Assembly: GCA_019633425.1 (NCBI GenBank)
Contig: WSUB01000100.1
Coordinates: forward strand, 1-64,000
Direction: 5' to 3'
DNA length: 64,000 nucleotides
Source of the DNA: Tulasnella sp. 424
Taxonomy: Eukaryota > Basidiomycota > Agaricomycetes > Cantharellales > Tulasnellaceae
This document shows, in pieces, positions 46,455 through 57,550 of the stretch. Within the stretch, counting starts at the first letter, position 1. Every line of letters starts with the position of its first letter. The notes beneath the pieces are model-generated. The model searched no databases and was not told the origin of the DNA. It saw only the letters and a list, made by a program, of their open reading frames with translations. Position numbers and translations under genes: made by a program.

Positions 46455-49209
46455 TCAGTCTACCCGTTTCTTCGACCCAACGCCAGTACCCATCTCAATC
46501 TCCTCCAACCTGTGCAACACGGGCACTGATGCCTTGTGCACCGGCCGCACCAGCCCACTCCTCGCCCATTGAGGCAGAGGCACCCAGCGGAATTCCTTCC
46601 CTCGTCCATGCTGGGTGCTCCTGAAACCAGGTCCTTCGTAAAAGATTGCTTCAACGGGTGGATTTAGTTTCGGCCAGTTGACGTATTCGATTCCGTGACT
46701 AAAGATGTAAAAGAGGGAAATGGCAAGGACCGATGCACAAAGGGCGATAATATACGCTGGCCCCAAGAAAGTTGTGTTAGTGACCAACCGAAACGCGAAA
46801 CGTTCTTGAAACATACCAGGAACACCAGAGAAAGACAGTGCGGATGCCATGACCAGAGCAGAGAAGAACGCAACGTAGGGCATCTGCAGAGGAGTTGCGT
46901 AAGTCGTGGTCTCAACGATGGTTTCAGTGTGACAACGCACCGAGCGGACTATTAGGGGACGAGTATCAGAGATCAGTGCTGTGGCCCTCGCTGGGCCACC
47001 ATGAGCTATCCATGCGCCCGTAAACAAATCAAATGCATCCTTACAGCCAGAAATGCGTCAGTGGAGCGTTAGGGCGCGGTGTCAATTCGACTAACCTGAC
47101 GTTCTCCGTCCAAGAAATTGTTCTTTGCGTATCGAGTAATAGAGCTCCAGAAATCCTTGATCAGGCCCTCATGGGACCGCTTTCCAGTACGTGTAAAGTC
47201 AGTTTTTAAGGCGGGTGTGCCGGAATATGCGCGAGATATGTAGTCGGCATGGTCAGCCCACACTACACGAACCAGGAAGTCATTGGTGAGCGAGTTCATG
47301 TTATCCCAAGCCCAGAACACTCACTATTTCGGAACGTATGCATGAATTCTGAATGATCGTCCACCCGATCTTTTTCAGTCAGGATACCTGCCGCTCGAAG
47401 TTGTTGTGTGAGCGACCACTTGGCGACGGCGGCTTGCGTGACGTTCGTTCGGTCGAGGCCTAATATCGAGAAAATTCTTGTCAGGTTGCGTGTAATAAAG
47501 CTGTGTGAAAAGGTTGTTTCTTACAGTCCATGCAGTTTGATCGAACGACACCGGTCTGAACCCTCAGAGGGGTCGCAGAACTGATAGACTGATGGAAGAA
47601 TCTGAAACGCCGTATGAAGCAGTCAGCATTGCACTTAAGGTAGGCCACTCTGGTGTGACATACCCAGCGTCCTTCAATTCTGGTACCAACTGATCCACCA
47701 ATATCTCAATGCGATCGAACCGCATCTTGCTACACTCCTTGTGGAAATCGAAGTACACATACTTCAAGACATCCTTCATGGTCTCTGCACCCATTACTCC
47801 CCCAATCTTGGTCAATTCGGCGACCTTCCGCTCGTATTCCTCCTTGACTGCCTTCTCCCTTCCCTTCGAGTTGACGAGATTGACCAAGAGCTGCTTCCCA
47901 TATAAGCCTGTTTGTTCCTGGAAATGAAGTTTGGCCGCCCTCGACATCTCTTCGGTACTCATAATCACCAAGTCTGGGACATATCGCAGCGTGTTGATCT
48001 CCGCGAACCCAATCGGAGCACTCCCCCGAGTCTGTACGAAGGACATCCGAGTCCTATTTTCTACTACTGCACCGAAACCTCCTCCCACTGCACCACGGTT
48101 TATTGTGCCATGCGTGGACGCGATAGAATCCAGCGGAGAGGCGTCGGTAAGGATGATTTGTTCCGTTTCGTTATAGTTTGCTGCGTGGCCGTGCGCGTCC
48201 AGGCCACGTACAAAGTAGCGCGTTCCAGCGCGGTACCGCGAACGCCGGGAGATGAGGCAGATGAGGAAGGGTGTGCGGTTAATGTGTGCGGGGCGAAGAT
48301 CGAATGAACCATAAATGACGGGAAGAATGAACCGGCCGAGCTGGGCAATCCGTCGAATTAAGCCTTATACTATTTTCTCGATAGCGAATTTGTGTACCGA
48401 CTCACATTTTGTTGGGGGTTTGATGTTGAGATGTCGATGAACCTTGAATGAAGGTATTTGTTCCAGAAGAACCGGTCGTCGGCCTGTGGATAGAGAATAT
48501 GAAATGCAGCCCGAGAGCCTCGCAATCACCTATCATACCAATTCCCAAGCAGACTTGCTCTCAGAGCCAGCCGAAGCTTGAGTCTGAAGTCGCCTCGTCA
48601 AGTCCCAGCCATAACTGAACCAGAACACGCCTTCGACTAAATGCCGCTCCACGAGTTTTTGCAAGTGTCGCTCGACTGGGTGGTCGAGCAGGTGATACGA
48701 AGACGGCGGTGCTATTGGCAAGACCTTGAAGTCTGTAGCGAGGTAGATGGCGTGTCCGTCAATGCGTCCCCGAGCTTCTCGGCCCGTGATGACGATGAGA
48801 AAATCAGCTAAAAGGGATCCAAATATTTTCAGTACGAGAGGTGCATTTTACATCTTCTCTTTCTTACACGTTGCTAAGGATAATATCCCCATGATACCAT
48901 ACACCACGAGCTGGTCTTGCGCGTAGAGTGGGCCCTCGCCGGGTTCTAAACGCTCCAAGGTTATATCTTAAGCTCACGCGTAGCATGTTTAAGAGCAAGA
49001 GGCCACTTACGACTCAGAACAATGTCTCCGTTTCGCCTTGAAATCAGCAACCTTCTCGCCTGATGTGACGGACCATCCGTGGGGTCGAATACGTAGGCAT
49101 CGGGGGTGATGTATCTGACCCAGACGAACAGTAAGCTTCATTCACCATCAAAGCGCACAGCAGATATGGCTCACAAGCTATAGGTTTCGTGAAGTGTTCG
49201 AGAGTCCAT
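46455..49209 (-). CDS. SAC1-family phosphoinositide phosphatase, copy 2
   Basis: Paralogue of the gene at 9090-11937. Twelve exons: 49209-49175, 49114-49011, 48945-48868, 48807-48539, 48483-48406, 48340-47664, 47601-47525, 47459-47325, 47262-47096, 47039-46941, 46883-46817, 46756-46455; 695 aa. It has [39 protein letters not shown], the family-typical [17 protein letters not shown] (diverged in copy 1) and the catalytic NCMDCLDRTN, again interrupted by an intron inside the second Cys codon. Two hydrophobic stretches near the end ([15 protein letters not shown] and [19 protein letters not shown]) form the membrane hairpin. The N-terminal MDSRTLHE matches copy 1 loosely. Most intron positions and phases are shared with copy 1. 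The C-terminal tail after EGPGF is longer than in copy 1. Confidence 0.95.
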
Positions 49210-49676
49210 TGCTTAGGGAAAGAAGCACACGGTCCGCAGTGTTTTGAGGTGGAGGAGCGTGAATTGGAATTTCAACCAGGTGGTGACGTGTTTGCCTGTG
49301 TTGGCGATGCACTGCCAAAATCTACTCGGCCCAACACCGTGACTTCGGGTCAAAAGTGTAGAGCTTCACGTTAAACCCTGGAGGCACACGATACTATAAA
49401 GGATTTTAGAGGCAGTCTCTGTCTTTTGCTGATTGGTTGACGCACCACTAACTCAGGCTGGTTGTGGTCACTGCTCTTCTGAATCCCTTCCTTTCTCGTT
49501 GACGAAGCTCAACACTCTCTAAATTAGTTTTACGACGCCGGGACTTATCGCTCTTTATTCTATCTTCTTTCGCTGACACCATGACTCGGAATCCTATGAT
49601 CGATGCAGCCTCCTTTATTTTTGTTCTCATTCTTCCAATACGCCCTCAACAAGATAACGAGGAACCCATTTAGCTC
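49210..49676. other. Intergenic, no gene recognised
   Basis: Lies between the SAC1 copy 2 start and the end of the P-loop kinase gene. It should contain the SAC1 copy 2 promoter. No frame shows a known domain. Confidence 0.5.
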
Positions 49677-50710
49677 TTAAGACGTCGAGTTTCCAGACGG
49701 ATCGCGGGTGCGCCAAGACGACGAACTAGAACCGGCCCCTCTTCCTCGCGGACCACCTCTACCCCGTGGTGACCCTCGACCTCTTCCTCCTCTACCAGAT
49801 CCACCCCTGTCACCCCCTTTGCCTTTCGGATGTCCCTTGCAGACAAGTTGTTTAATTTCCTCGGGGAACAGTTGTCGATCTTGGAGTTCCCCCGTCGCAA
49901 CTCGCGAGAACGTATTGAGCAGAGTTTGGGCTCGCCCCGCGATCACATCGCCGAGTGTCTGGGGTGTGGCGTCTGTTGCGTTGCCTTCAGACGAGGCTTC
50001 GGCCTCCAAGTCGTCCCCGTTATCCGTCAGCTGGAGAACAATGTCGAAGCCTTCGCACGAGCATGGTTTCGTTAACTGAGAAGAGAACTCATTGAGGACT
50101 AGAGACCTGTTCAGAGAAACATCCCTCTCGGTTGCAGTTCAACGGCGCACCTCTTTGTGCGGTTTGAAAGTCCTTTATGGTAGGGTGATCCGTACCTAGA
50201 CCATCCGGTTTACAAAGTGTCAGATAAAATGTTTGGTCAAGATTCGTCTTACTAACGCTTTCTTAGTCTCTCGAGGCAGACGCTTCGCTCGACGTCTAAA
50301 TAAAGCGCCCAGACAGCCGTTCCTGGATATCTTCGTGCTATGTTGATCCAAGTTTGTCTCTGTCTTGAAAAGGAGGAAGAATCAGATACTCTAAGTCACG
50401 AAGTATGTCAGGGGAATCGCCTACCGTTCATCGAAGTTCGACCGATCTACGCATACGCTCTTTCCTTGTTCTAAGTTTTGCCGCACGCGGTTCTCAACGG
50501 CGCGTCGGTCACCGAGATCGTCTTGATTACACCTGACTAGACGGGCACCGGATGCCTCGAATGCAGTCGCCAAGGTCGACTGTAGGCCATCACGGCTACC
50601 ATTCAGCATTCCGCGATGCATGTTGCAGTGGCCGGCGAAGACTTCACCTTCCCAGATCCAATAACGCCAACTACCACAAGCACAATTTTTCTCCCGTTGA
50701 AGAATTCCAT
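49677..50710 (-). CDS. P-loop kinase-like protein (AAA_33 type) with RGG tail
   Basis: Predicted ATP-binding kinase of the polynucleotide-kinase-like AAA_33 group; substrate unknown. Five exons: 50710-50648, 50579-50425, 50363-50257, 50195-50107 and 50075-49677, 270 aa. The Walker A loop GVIGSGKST is built across the first intron (residues about 15-23). Further family motifs follow: CNQDDLGDRRAVENRV, GKSVCVDRSNFDERQRQTWI, ARRYPGTAVWALYLDVERSVCLERL, TDHPTI and EGFD. The C-terminus is a low-complexity tract with repeated RGG, RGRG and PRGRGG (about residues 220-255), a usual RNA-binding and arginine-methylation motif. It shares a 300-base divergent promoter with LSM5, an RNA-processing gene, which fits an RNA role; that is inference. 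Confidence 0.83.
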
Positions 50711-51012
50711 TTACCTTAAACTGCTCTACCCTTGAGTTCCAGATTAGGGCGTTTACAGTAATTCTCCCAGACTACTCACACAGTATCAGTACTAGAGCAG
50801 CTGCCTATGAGGAGGCGAACTGACAGACTAGTGTATGGAGAATAAATCGATTATACTCTGCTCTTGGTTTTCGTGCCGCTTTGGGGGGAGGGTGAGTAGT
50901 TCTTAACTCGAGGATTAAGGTGGTGGTGATGGGACCTCCAGGAGTCGTGAGAGCCAGCGCCACAAGAACCAACTCCTCAACCGGACCCTCCGCCTTCAAC
51001 CTCTAGCAGCGA
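50711..51012. promoter_or_regulatory. Divergent promoter region, P-loop kinase and LSM5
   Basis: Three hundred bases between two start codons pointing away from each other. Both genes probably share control elements here. I see no clear TATA box. Confidence 0.5.
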
Positions 51013-51559
51013 ATGGCATCCCAAATTCTTCCACTAGGTGAGTTGTACTGTACTCAATGAGATTGCTATTACCCGGCACTAATGCTGGCCATGTATGGAA
51101 TAGAACTTATCGACCGCTGCATCGGCTCTCGAATATGGGTGATAATGAGGAATGAACGAGAATTCAGCGGAGTATTGCTAGGGTTTGATGACTTCGTTAG
51201 TGAGTTGTCCGGTCTTTGCCAATCCTTCCAGGGCCAGACAATGCGAACTGACACTGAAACAATTTGCACGTGCCCTATGTAGACATGGTACTGGAAGACG
51301 TGACAGAATAGTTAGTCTTTTCTTCTTGCGCCAGCCACACGACCAGAACTCTTATATAATTACTCCTTTGAACGGTCAGCGAGGTCACCCCTGAAGGCCG
51401 GAAAGCTACGAAACTTGCTCAAACGCTGCTGAACGGGAACAACATTTGCATGGTACGCCCCATCGGGAGCAAACCCGTATCGGATCCTTTCTTACCCTTA
51501 CGTTTGCGAAGCTTGTGCCAGGAAGTGAAGGACCGGACGAAGCAGGAAATGCGAGATAA
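51013..51559 (+). CDS. LSM5: U6 snRNA-associated Sm-like protein LSm5
   Basis: Subunit of the LSm1-7 and LSm2-8 rings, which act in mRNA decay and U6 snRNA splicing. Five small exons: 51013-51037, 51104-51199, 51283-51310, 51380-51452 and 51512-51559, 89 aa, the normal size. It starts [20 protein letters not shown]. The Sm1 motif reads [20 protein letters not shown] followed by [13 protein letters not shown]; Sm2 reads [13 protein letters not shown]. Exon 3 is only 28 nt. Every intron is GT-AG and the phases agree. It converges with eIF4E on the other strand. Confidence 0.96.
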
Positions 51560-51996
51560 CGCTACCCTAGTTGAAAACAATTGGCTGCTTCCCGGATTAG
51601 AGCACGAGTCATAAGAATGCTATCCTCCTGAGTACAAGTGCTCGTGCGCTTCGCTGTGCAAATGATTCCACTTATACAGCCCCGAGCTGTAATCTCGATC
51701 AGACGGTCAACGAGCCCCAGCTTGACTCGAACCTTCGTGTCTTTACCTGAGCATGTAGCGTCACACCGTAGGACCCGGCCCGCCACATACATATCTCTCT
51801 GTCAAAAAGCCACTTTCGGGTAGGAAATTTCTGGCCTTAGTTACCAAGTAGACGTACCACACGGTAAACGAAGCCGGGCAAAATCGACATTAGACGTACT
51901 AAAACAGATCAAGGAAAGATCGACAATTGCAAAAAAAAAAAACAAGGATGAAGCCAACACCCATCCAAACGTCCCCTTATGGTGATGGTCTGCGCT
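51560..51996. other. Convergent 3' region of LSM5 and eIF4E
   Basis: No gene. Holds the 3' ends of two convergent transcripts and a run of twelve A at about 51930-51941. Confidence 0.6.
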
Positions 51997-53358
51997 TCAA
52001 ACAACCCACTTCTTCGTCCTCCCCTTCTTCTCACTTTCCTTGTGACTAACAAACTCCACCTCGGTGGCCAAGGGGCCTCCAAGCTTTTGAGCCTCTCCAT
52101 AACCAAGAACCGAAGTCTTGAAATGCTTCCCAATCGCCTCGATACGATCCCTAAGCGCATCTCCTTCCTCCGACGGATGAGGGGGCAAGTTGACCGCAGC
52201 CGGTGCGAATCCACTCGAGGTCAAAGCGCGAGCTCCGTTGGTCGGGGGAGGGGCGATCCCAGGAGCCAACCTCGTCCAGATGCTAACTCGGTAGAATTGG
52301 GGGCGGGTGGAGACGATGACGCCGGTGATGAGAGATTGGGGTGGTGCGGTTTTAGGCGACGAATCATCATCGTCCGTGCCGTTTGCGGCGTTGGCCGCCG
52401 CTTGAGAGAAGACCGGGTCGAACGTCTCTCCGATGGCGGCTAACATGGTGTACAACCACATCTTGTCGATGTTGTTTCGGTTCTTGTCACGAGGAAGTTG
52501 GATGCTCCATTTACCGCCGTACTTGTTTGCCTCATCTTCCCATGCTGGGATGATGTTTTCCTGAACCAAACCCCGGCAAAAAAGGAAAAACGCCCATTCA
52601 GTACCCAAAGCCCGGCGCAGCAAGAGATTACCGACGTACTTTAAAGAGATAGTAATTAGCTTTCTGAGGGAGTTGGGAGGGCGGCACGATGTTATTGTAC
52701 AGTCTACGGAAGGTGATTTGAGATTTTGGGGAATCAGTTTCGAAATACGTAGGGTTAATATTCGGCAAATACTTCTTTGACCGAACGGAAGCGAGAGAGC
52801 GAAGGAAGGAAAAATACTCACCCCCAGAATTCTTCAACACTGTCAAAGTTAATAACCTTTTTGATGTCTTCCATCCAGCTTTGGGCTTGGGCGGTCAGGG
52901 GTGTAGAAGGAATGGTGGCCGAGAGGGGAGTAGCGGGCGTCCCAGCGGCCTTGCCCTTGGTTTGCGGTGAATCGAACCAGAGGGTCCAAGGAGTGTACAG
53001 GGGATGCTATAAGGCCATTGTGATCAGCCCAATTGCGGTGGTACGGTCGAAAAGACGAATAGTCCAGTAAAGGTAACAAGCGCCATACCTTGACATTGAA
53101 AGTCATTGGGTCCTCAAAGATGGTCCTAGCGGTCTCGTTCAAAGGGAGAGAGCCCAGTCCAGCTGGGGCCTCGATTTCCTGTCCTTCAAGCTCCTCGTCC
53201 CTGGGGGTAGTCTCGGGGTCGTTGTTGGAATCCATGGCGTCGTCGGATGCGGTGGAGGAGTTGGGCGGCTTGGAGGAAGGGTCGTTAAGAGCGGCTTGCA
53301 ATGCCTGTTGAGCGGCTGTATGTGCTGACTGAGGTAGAGCGGATGAGACCGGGCTCAT
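51997..53358 (-). CDS. Translation initiation factor eIF4E
   Basis: Binds the mRNA 5' cap and recruits eIF4G. Four exons: 53358-53089, 53006-52822, 52703-52640 and 52560-51997, 360 aa, long for the family (about 210-220). The extra length is an acidic, Ser/Pro-rich N-terminus of about 85 residues, an insert between HPLYTPWTLWFDSP and the cap-binding helix, and a region with NGTDDDDSSP. The core is clear: WTLWF, AQSWMEDIKKVINFDSVEEF, WGLYNNIVPPSQL, IIPAWEDEANKYGGKW, DKMWLYTMLAAIGE and VSIWTR. Both Trp that stack on the cap (in SWMED and AWEDE) are present, so it looks like a class I cap binder. The end KKWVV resembles the usual FVV terminus. Confidence 0.94.
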
Positions 53359-53935
53359 ACAATAAAATTTTTGCTAAACAATCCTGTTTGCAGGGGGGGA
53401 GAGAGAGATGGTACAGTAGGTTGTTGTCGGTGTTGGGGAGATGGGAATAGCTTTGTTGGAGGGGGTTTTGGTTATTGGTGCGCGGACGAGTCTGGCAAGA
53501 TTGCAATTCCAACATTGCTTAGTCAGCGGCGTTTCCACTTCCAATTCCGTTGCAGTATCCACCCATCACTCTTCTGCAAACCAACTAGGCATGATGTATC
53601 CAGACAGCTGTATTTAGGTTATTAGTTTTTCCCTCACATCTGACACCCTTCTGCACCGCGAAATATTGAGAACGTCCAACTTGATCCGGCCACTAAACGT
53701 CCCCTGCGCCCTCAAGTCTGCTTGCGCAAAGCCCACGCATGCATCACGTCACCGTGTATCACGAGCGTTGATTACGAATAACTCCCTCGAATGCACACGG
53801 TCCGTGACTTAGGAGTCGTTAACATTAGAGCGTCGTGTGCCGACCGCCCCATCGGGACGGGTAACCAAAGCCGCCAGAGCCACGCGAGATTTGAAGTACC
53901 AAAAAAAAAAAAACTCTATTGCAAAGAGCTCTAGT
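53359..53935. other. eIF4E promoter region
   Basis: No gene called. A 65-codon frame on the plus strand (53837-54034) is rich in Lys and has no recognisable domain; it includes a run of A at about 53901. Confidence 0.45.
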
Positions 53936-54048
53936 CTAATCTACCATCCGGATGTCGAAATATCGTTCAACCCCCTACACGAAAACAAGGCAAAGATGAA
54001 TAAGATTAAAGTCAGTACAAAAGGTAAAATTTGACTTTTTCTCCCCAA

Positions 54049-55368
54049 TCATGTAGAGCAGCGACCCACCTCGTAACAAGAGATCATAATCCCGCAAGCT
54101 GGAGCGATCTTGGCTATTCGGGGAGTCAAACCAGCGTAGAGAGCTTTTACACCTTCTGTCCGGATGATTTGTCGTATTAAGGGTATCGTAGATGTTGAAA
54201 GAGAGGAAGTAGATGAAGAAGATTGGGTTGCGACTGCTTGAAGGAGTGCTTGGCGGCGGGTTTTTAGTACGTCGAACGGCGAGGTGAGCATTGCAGCAGT
54301 CTAAAAGGGAAGGCATGTTCAGCATCTCGTAGATGATACACCGACATAACACCACCCACCGTTCCGCTAACAGCCCCACTAACGAACGTCACTCCCGTTC
54401 CCTCATAACCGCGCCTCTTCAGCTTCCGTTTAAGCCCTTCGAACCCTGCCCAATATAATCCACTAAACGGAACGTCTCTCCATAACGTCGGCCCTAGCCC
54501 CTTGTACAGGCTTATGAAACCTTCCTTCCCAACCATAGTTCTAATTCCAGCCAAAGTACTCCGGAGGGTGTGAGGGACGGAAGGGTCGAGCGGAGTTGAC
54601 TGAAGGCGTGTGCGTAGAAGTTCTAGGGGCGAGGAGAGGGAAGAGACCAATGTGCGTGCGAGAACACCGGAGACCAGAGGTGTTACGGATGATGTGGGAT
54701 CGAGGAAGGAGGGACGAGGGAGTGTTTTCCGAAGGGTATCGTAGGTGACCATGTACACGGTTTGCGAAGGGACAGCGATCACCCTTGTCCAAAAGGGAAA
54801 CCCCCAAGTCAGCTTCCATCCAGTACGCAACATCCCACTTGTGAAACACTCACAAAGTTGTCCCCACGCCCTTCCATAGTCCTCTCACCCCTTCCGCTTT
54901 CCAAACTTTAAGTGCAGCATCCCAGAAGCCCGTACAGCGTTCGCTCCGAAGATGACCCTCGGCGTCCCACAGACACACGACCTGTGGGGTCCGATTCGTC
55001 CGAAAGTCGAAGTACGCCCTCGAGGAAGGGGCATAGGAGGCCGTTGACGGGTTCACAGCGAGAGACGAGTAGTATCGAACGCAGGGTACGTTGGCAGGTT
55101 GGCAGCAGACTACTCCACCTCTTGAGGAGGAGGCCGATGCCGATGCTGATGCGAATGACGACGAGGACGGACCACCCGTGCCTGAAGGTGGCCCATCAAT
55201 GGGTTGAGTCTGCAGCCGTGTTTTTATCACGTCGAAAGGTGTCACTGGAAGGAGAATGTCAGATATGCCCCAAGTGTAGGCGGGCGGGAGGAGAGGTACT
55301 CAACTGGTCAAGGCAGTCATGGTCGCACCCGTGGCCGCGGCAAGGGTTTTCGCGGCCAGTGGGTGCAT
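54049..55368 (-). CDS. Mitochondrial carrier, SLC25A39/40 (Mtm1) type
   Basis: Inner-membrane solute carrier; relatives import glutathione and affect manganese and iron handling. Exons 55368-55305, 55244-54854, 54783-54360 and 54300-54049, 376 aa. Three carrier signatures are visible: TPFDVIKTRLQ, SPLELLRTRLQ and SPFDVLKTRRQ. The segment RCTGFWDAALKVWKAEGVRGLWKG followed by AVPSQTVYMVTYDTLR is typical of this subfamily. The long first matrix loop has Cys at about residues 68, 69, 76, 112 and 125. The end is uncertain: reading on gives YEVGRCST and a stop, but a donor at GAG/gtgggt and an acceptor at tcgtgtag would add a last exon (VERYFDIRMVD, to about 53936), which looks more like a carrier end. 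Confidence 0.9.
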
Positions 55369-57550
55369 ATAAGTTTTTGACGATGAAGCTTCTGCCATTG
55401 ATGCCGAGTACGAGGTCGTTGACGGTGAGGCTGTAGCCTGAGGGGTATCCAAGAGGGAGGGGGGGATGGTGGTGGAATTTGGGAGCTCGCGTCAGACTTG
55501 CAGCCGAAAATCGAACTTTTGGTCGGGAGGCCGAGGGAACCGAGATCCGATTGCACCACTCAATCTTATCTGATAACATCACACCGATAACCGGCCCCAT
55601 ATTGACTGCGTTCAAATGACCAAGGTTAGACTAGAACATGTGAGAATTTACGTCCAAGTTCCGAAGACACGCGGGGCTATTAGCTACAATTGATCCTTTC
55701 GTGCACCTCCACCATGTATTGATTTTTATTTTCCTTTTTCTGCATTCCGCTTACGTGTATGACACTGAATTCCTTCACCCTCACTGTGTACCATTACCCC
55801 GACGGTTACTATGCTGTCATCACTGCCAAGGGAGAATACAAGAGAACCCGACAAGAGAATTTGATGCTGTAACAGGTGCTGGCTGGCATCAAATGAAAAC
55901 GCTTAAGCGCTTTGCGTTAAGGTTATTTAAGGATCGGTTGGGGCGCGTGCGGGAAGTAGTTATGTGCAGTGCCGCATGGGATCAATGACGTGTTCATCTC
56001 TTGCTTAATTCCGCATTGTGTAAGGTGCTTCGTCGCCGTCAGTCTACCCAAAGTGGACTGCACGTAACCTGAGGCCAGTATCGTTGGGAACGCTAACGGC
56101 AGGATTCGCGGTCCGAACGACGAATATAACTCACTACTAGTAGTGCTTCCGGGGCTTAAACTCATCCAGACGATGCATTCAAGATTGCAGGGTAGGTCGA
56201 GTAATCCACTACCAACCCGCAAAGCATTATGTGACGTCGCAGAATGAAAGCGCCTCACAAGATGAGCATCTCACCTTCTCTCGGTGCTTGTCCGACTAAC
56301 TATATCCGCCACTTCAGCTCGCGTCGAGTCCTGTGCAAAATGCCCTCAGTAGGTCACTCAACACCTCCCACCGAACTTGGCCTGTTCCCTTCTTGTCGAA
56401 AAGGACAAACGCTTCTTCAAGCTCGGCGTTGTCGCTCTGTCGTGTAGGGTCGTTGGCAAGCGGCAACGGGGGTAGCAACAGTAGTTCGGGAGCGTTACAA
56501 TCGCGTTGAGTCCCGATTGAAAGTGCGCTGGTGAGCCAGGTGCGTTTGAGCGGAAATTAGCCGTAGTTCACCATTACGTGTGGTTCGTGATCTTCAAAAT
56601 ACGACGCACCGTTGGTGGATGGATCGAGAGTCTTTCAGTCCAGACTAGTGGGGAGGGCGTTCTTTCGGCGCGGCTCCACAAAGTTTGCAGAAACACCCTT
56701 ACTCGACCTCCTTGGAAACATCCGTGTCGCTGTTGAAAACCATTGCGCCAAAGCCTAGACGCTCAAAGAGCATGCATGTCAAGTTGTGATTGGTGATCAA
56801 CTTGGCGTTGAAATGCTAGACTGTCCTCATTACACTCGCTGAACCGTCTGTGTCTGACGGTGAGGTACTGGCCCGTCATTCCATGGTTTCTAGCTATTCT
56901 ACCAGACGTTTTAGTCACATGAAACACTGGAACCTGCTCGAAACGACGTATCAGAGTTTCTTGCCAGATTTTCTCTTCTCCGGATTTCATGGCATTCGGG
57001 CAAGCGTCGCAGTCTTGGGCAATACTCGAATGATTTAAAGCCTAAAGCCCTATCTGGGGTCTGCATTATATGAGCCAGAGCACGCTTTTTGCTTCGATCT
57101 AATGAAATCCGCCGGCAGTCACCCACGCTCCAGACAAGACAGTTGATAAGTGTGACCTGCCCCCCCATGATGGATCGACGACGGCGCAGCCACTACGCCT
57201 AGACATCAGCACCAGCGACCTATTCCAATTATTCAAAATCGTTTGTCCCACTGGATCAAAACGAGCTGGATATGGGGGTGGCACTCCAACGAGGTCGCGA
57301 CATAAACACGAAAGAAAAGTATGCAGTTGGTATCGTTACAGTAAAGGGAGACCCGATCGAAAGAAAGGTGGTCGGTTATTTATCGAGCAAGATGTGACAA
57401 GAATGGTTGAGAGTCTGGAACGGAGGACCAGCGGTCTGACTAGCAGAAAGAAACTCATTAAGAAATGTTGTGTATCGAATACATCGTTACATGAATATCC
57501 GTGGAGAATCGACGAAACGCCTCCCTCAAACTAGGATGCTCCCCAAAGCG
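55369..57550. other. Intergenic, no complete gene recognised
   Basis: A 2.2 kb stretch between the carrier start and the first kinase-TPR stop. An 86-codon frame on the minus strand (56911-57168) and others have no known domain. At 57170-57480 there is a segment repeated at 60500-60820 (see the next entry). Confidence 0.45.
57165..57480 (+). repeat. Inter-kinase repeat, copy 1, with a conserved frame
   Basis: Direct repeat of 60505-60820. On the plus strand one frame in each copy ends in closely similar peptide sequence: DQNELDMGVALQRGRDINTK and then VVGYLSSKM with a stop here, DQNELDMGATLRRARDLNTK and LVGYLSSKM there. The end is kept despite small indels between. I do not recognise the protein; it may be a relic exon caught in the kinase duplication. 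Confidence 0.5.

Noticed and set aside
51928..51942. Poly-A run as a retroposon tail
   Set aside because: No target-site duplication or reverse transcriptase relic nearby; it fits a simple A tract between convergent genes, and the one near 53901 is similar.
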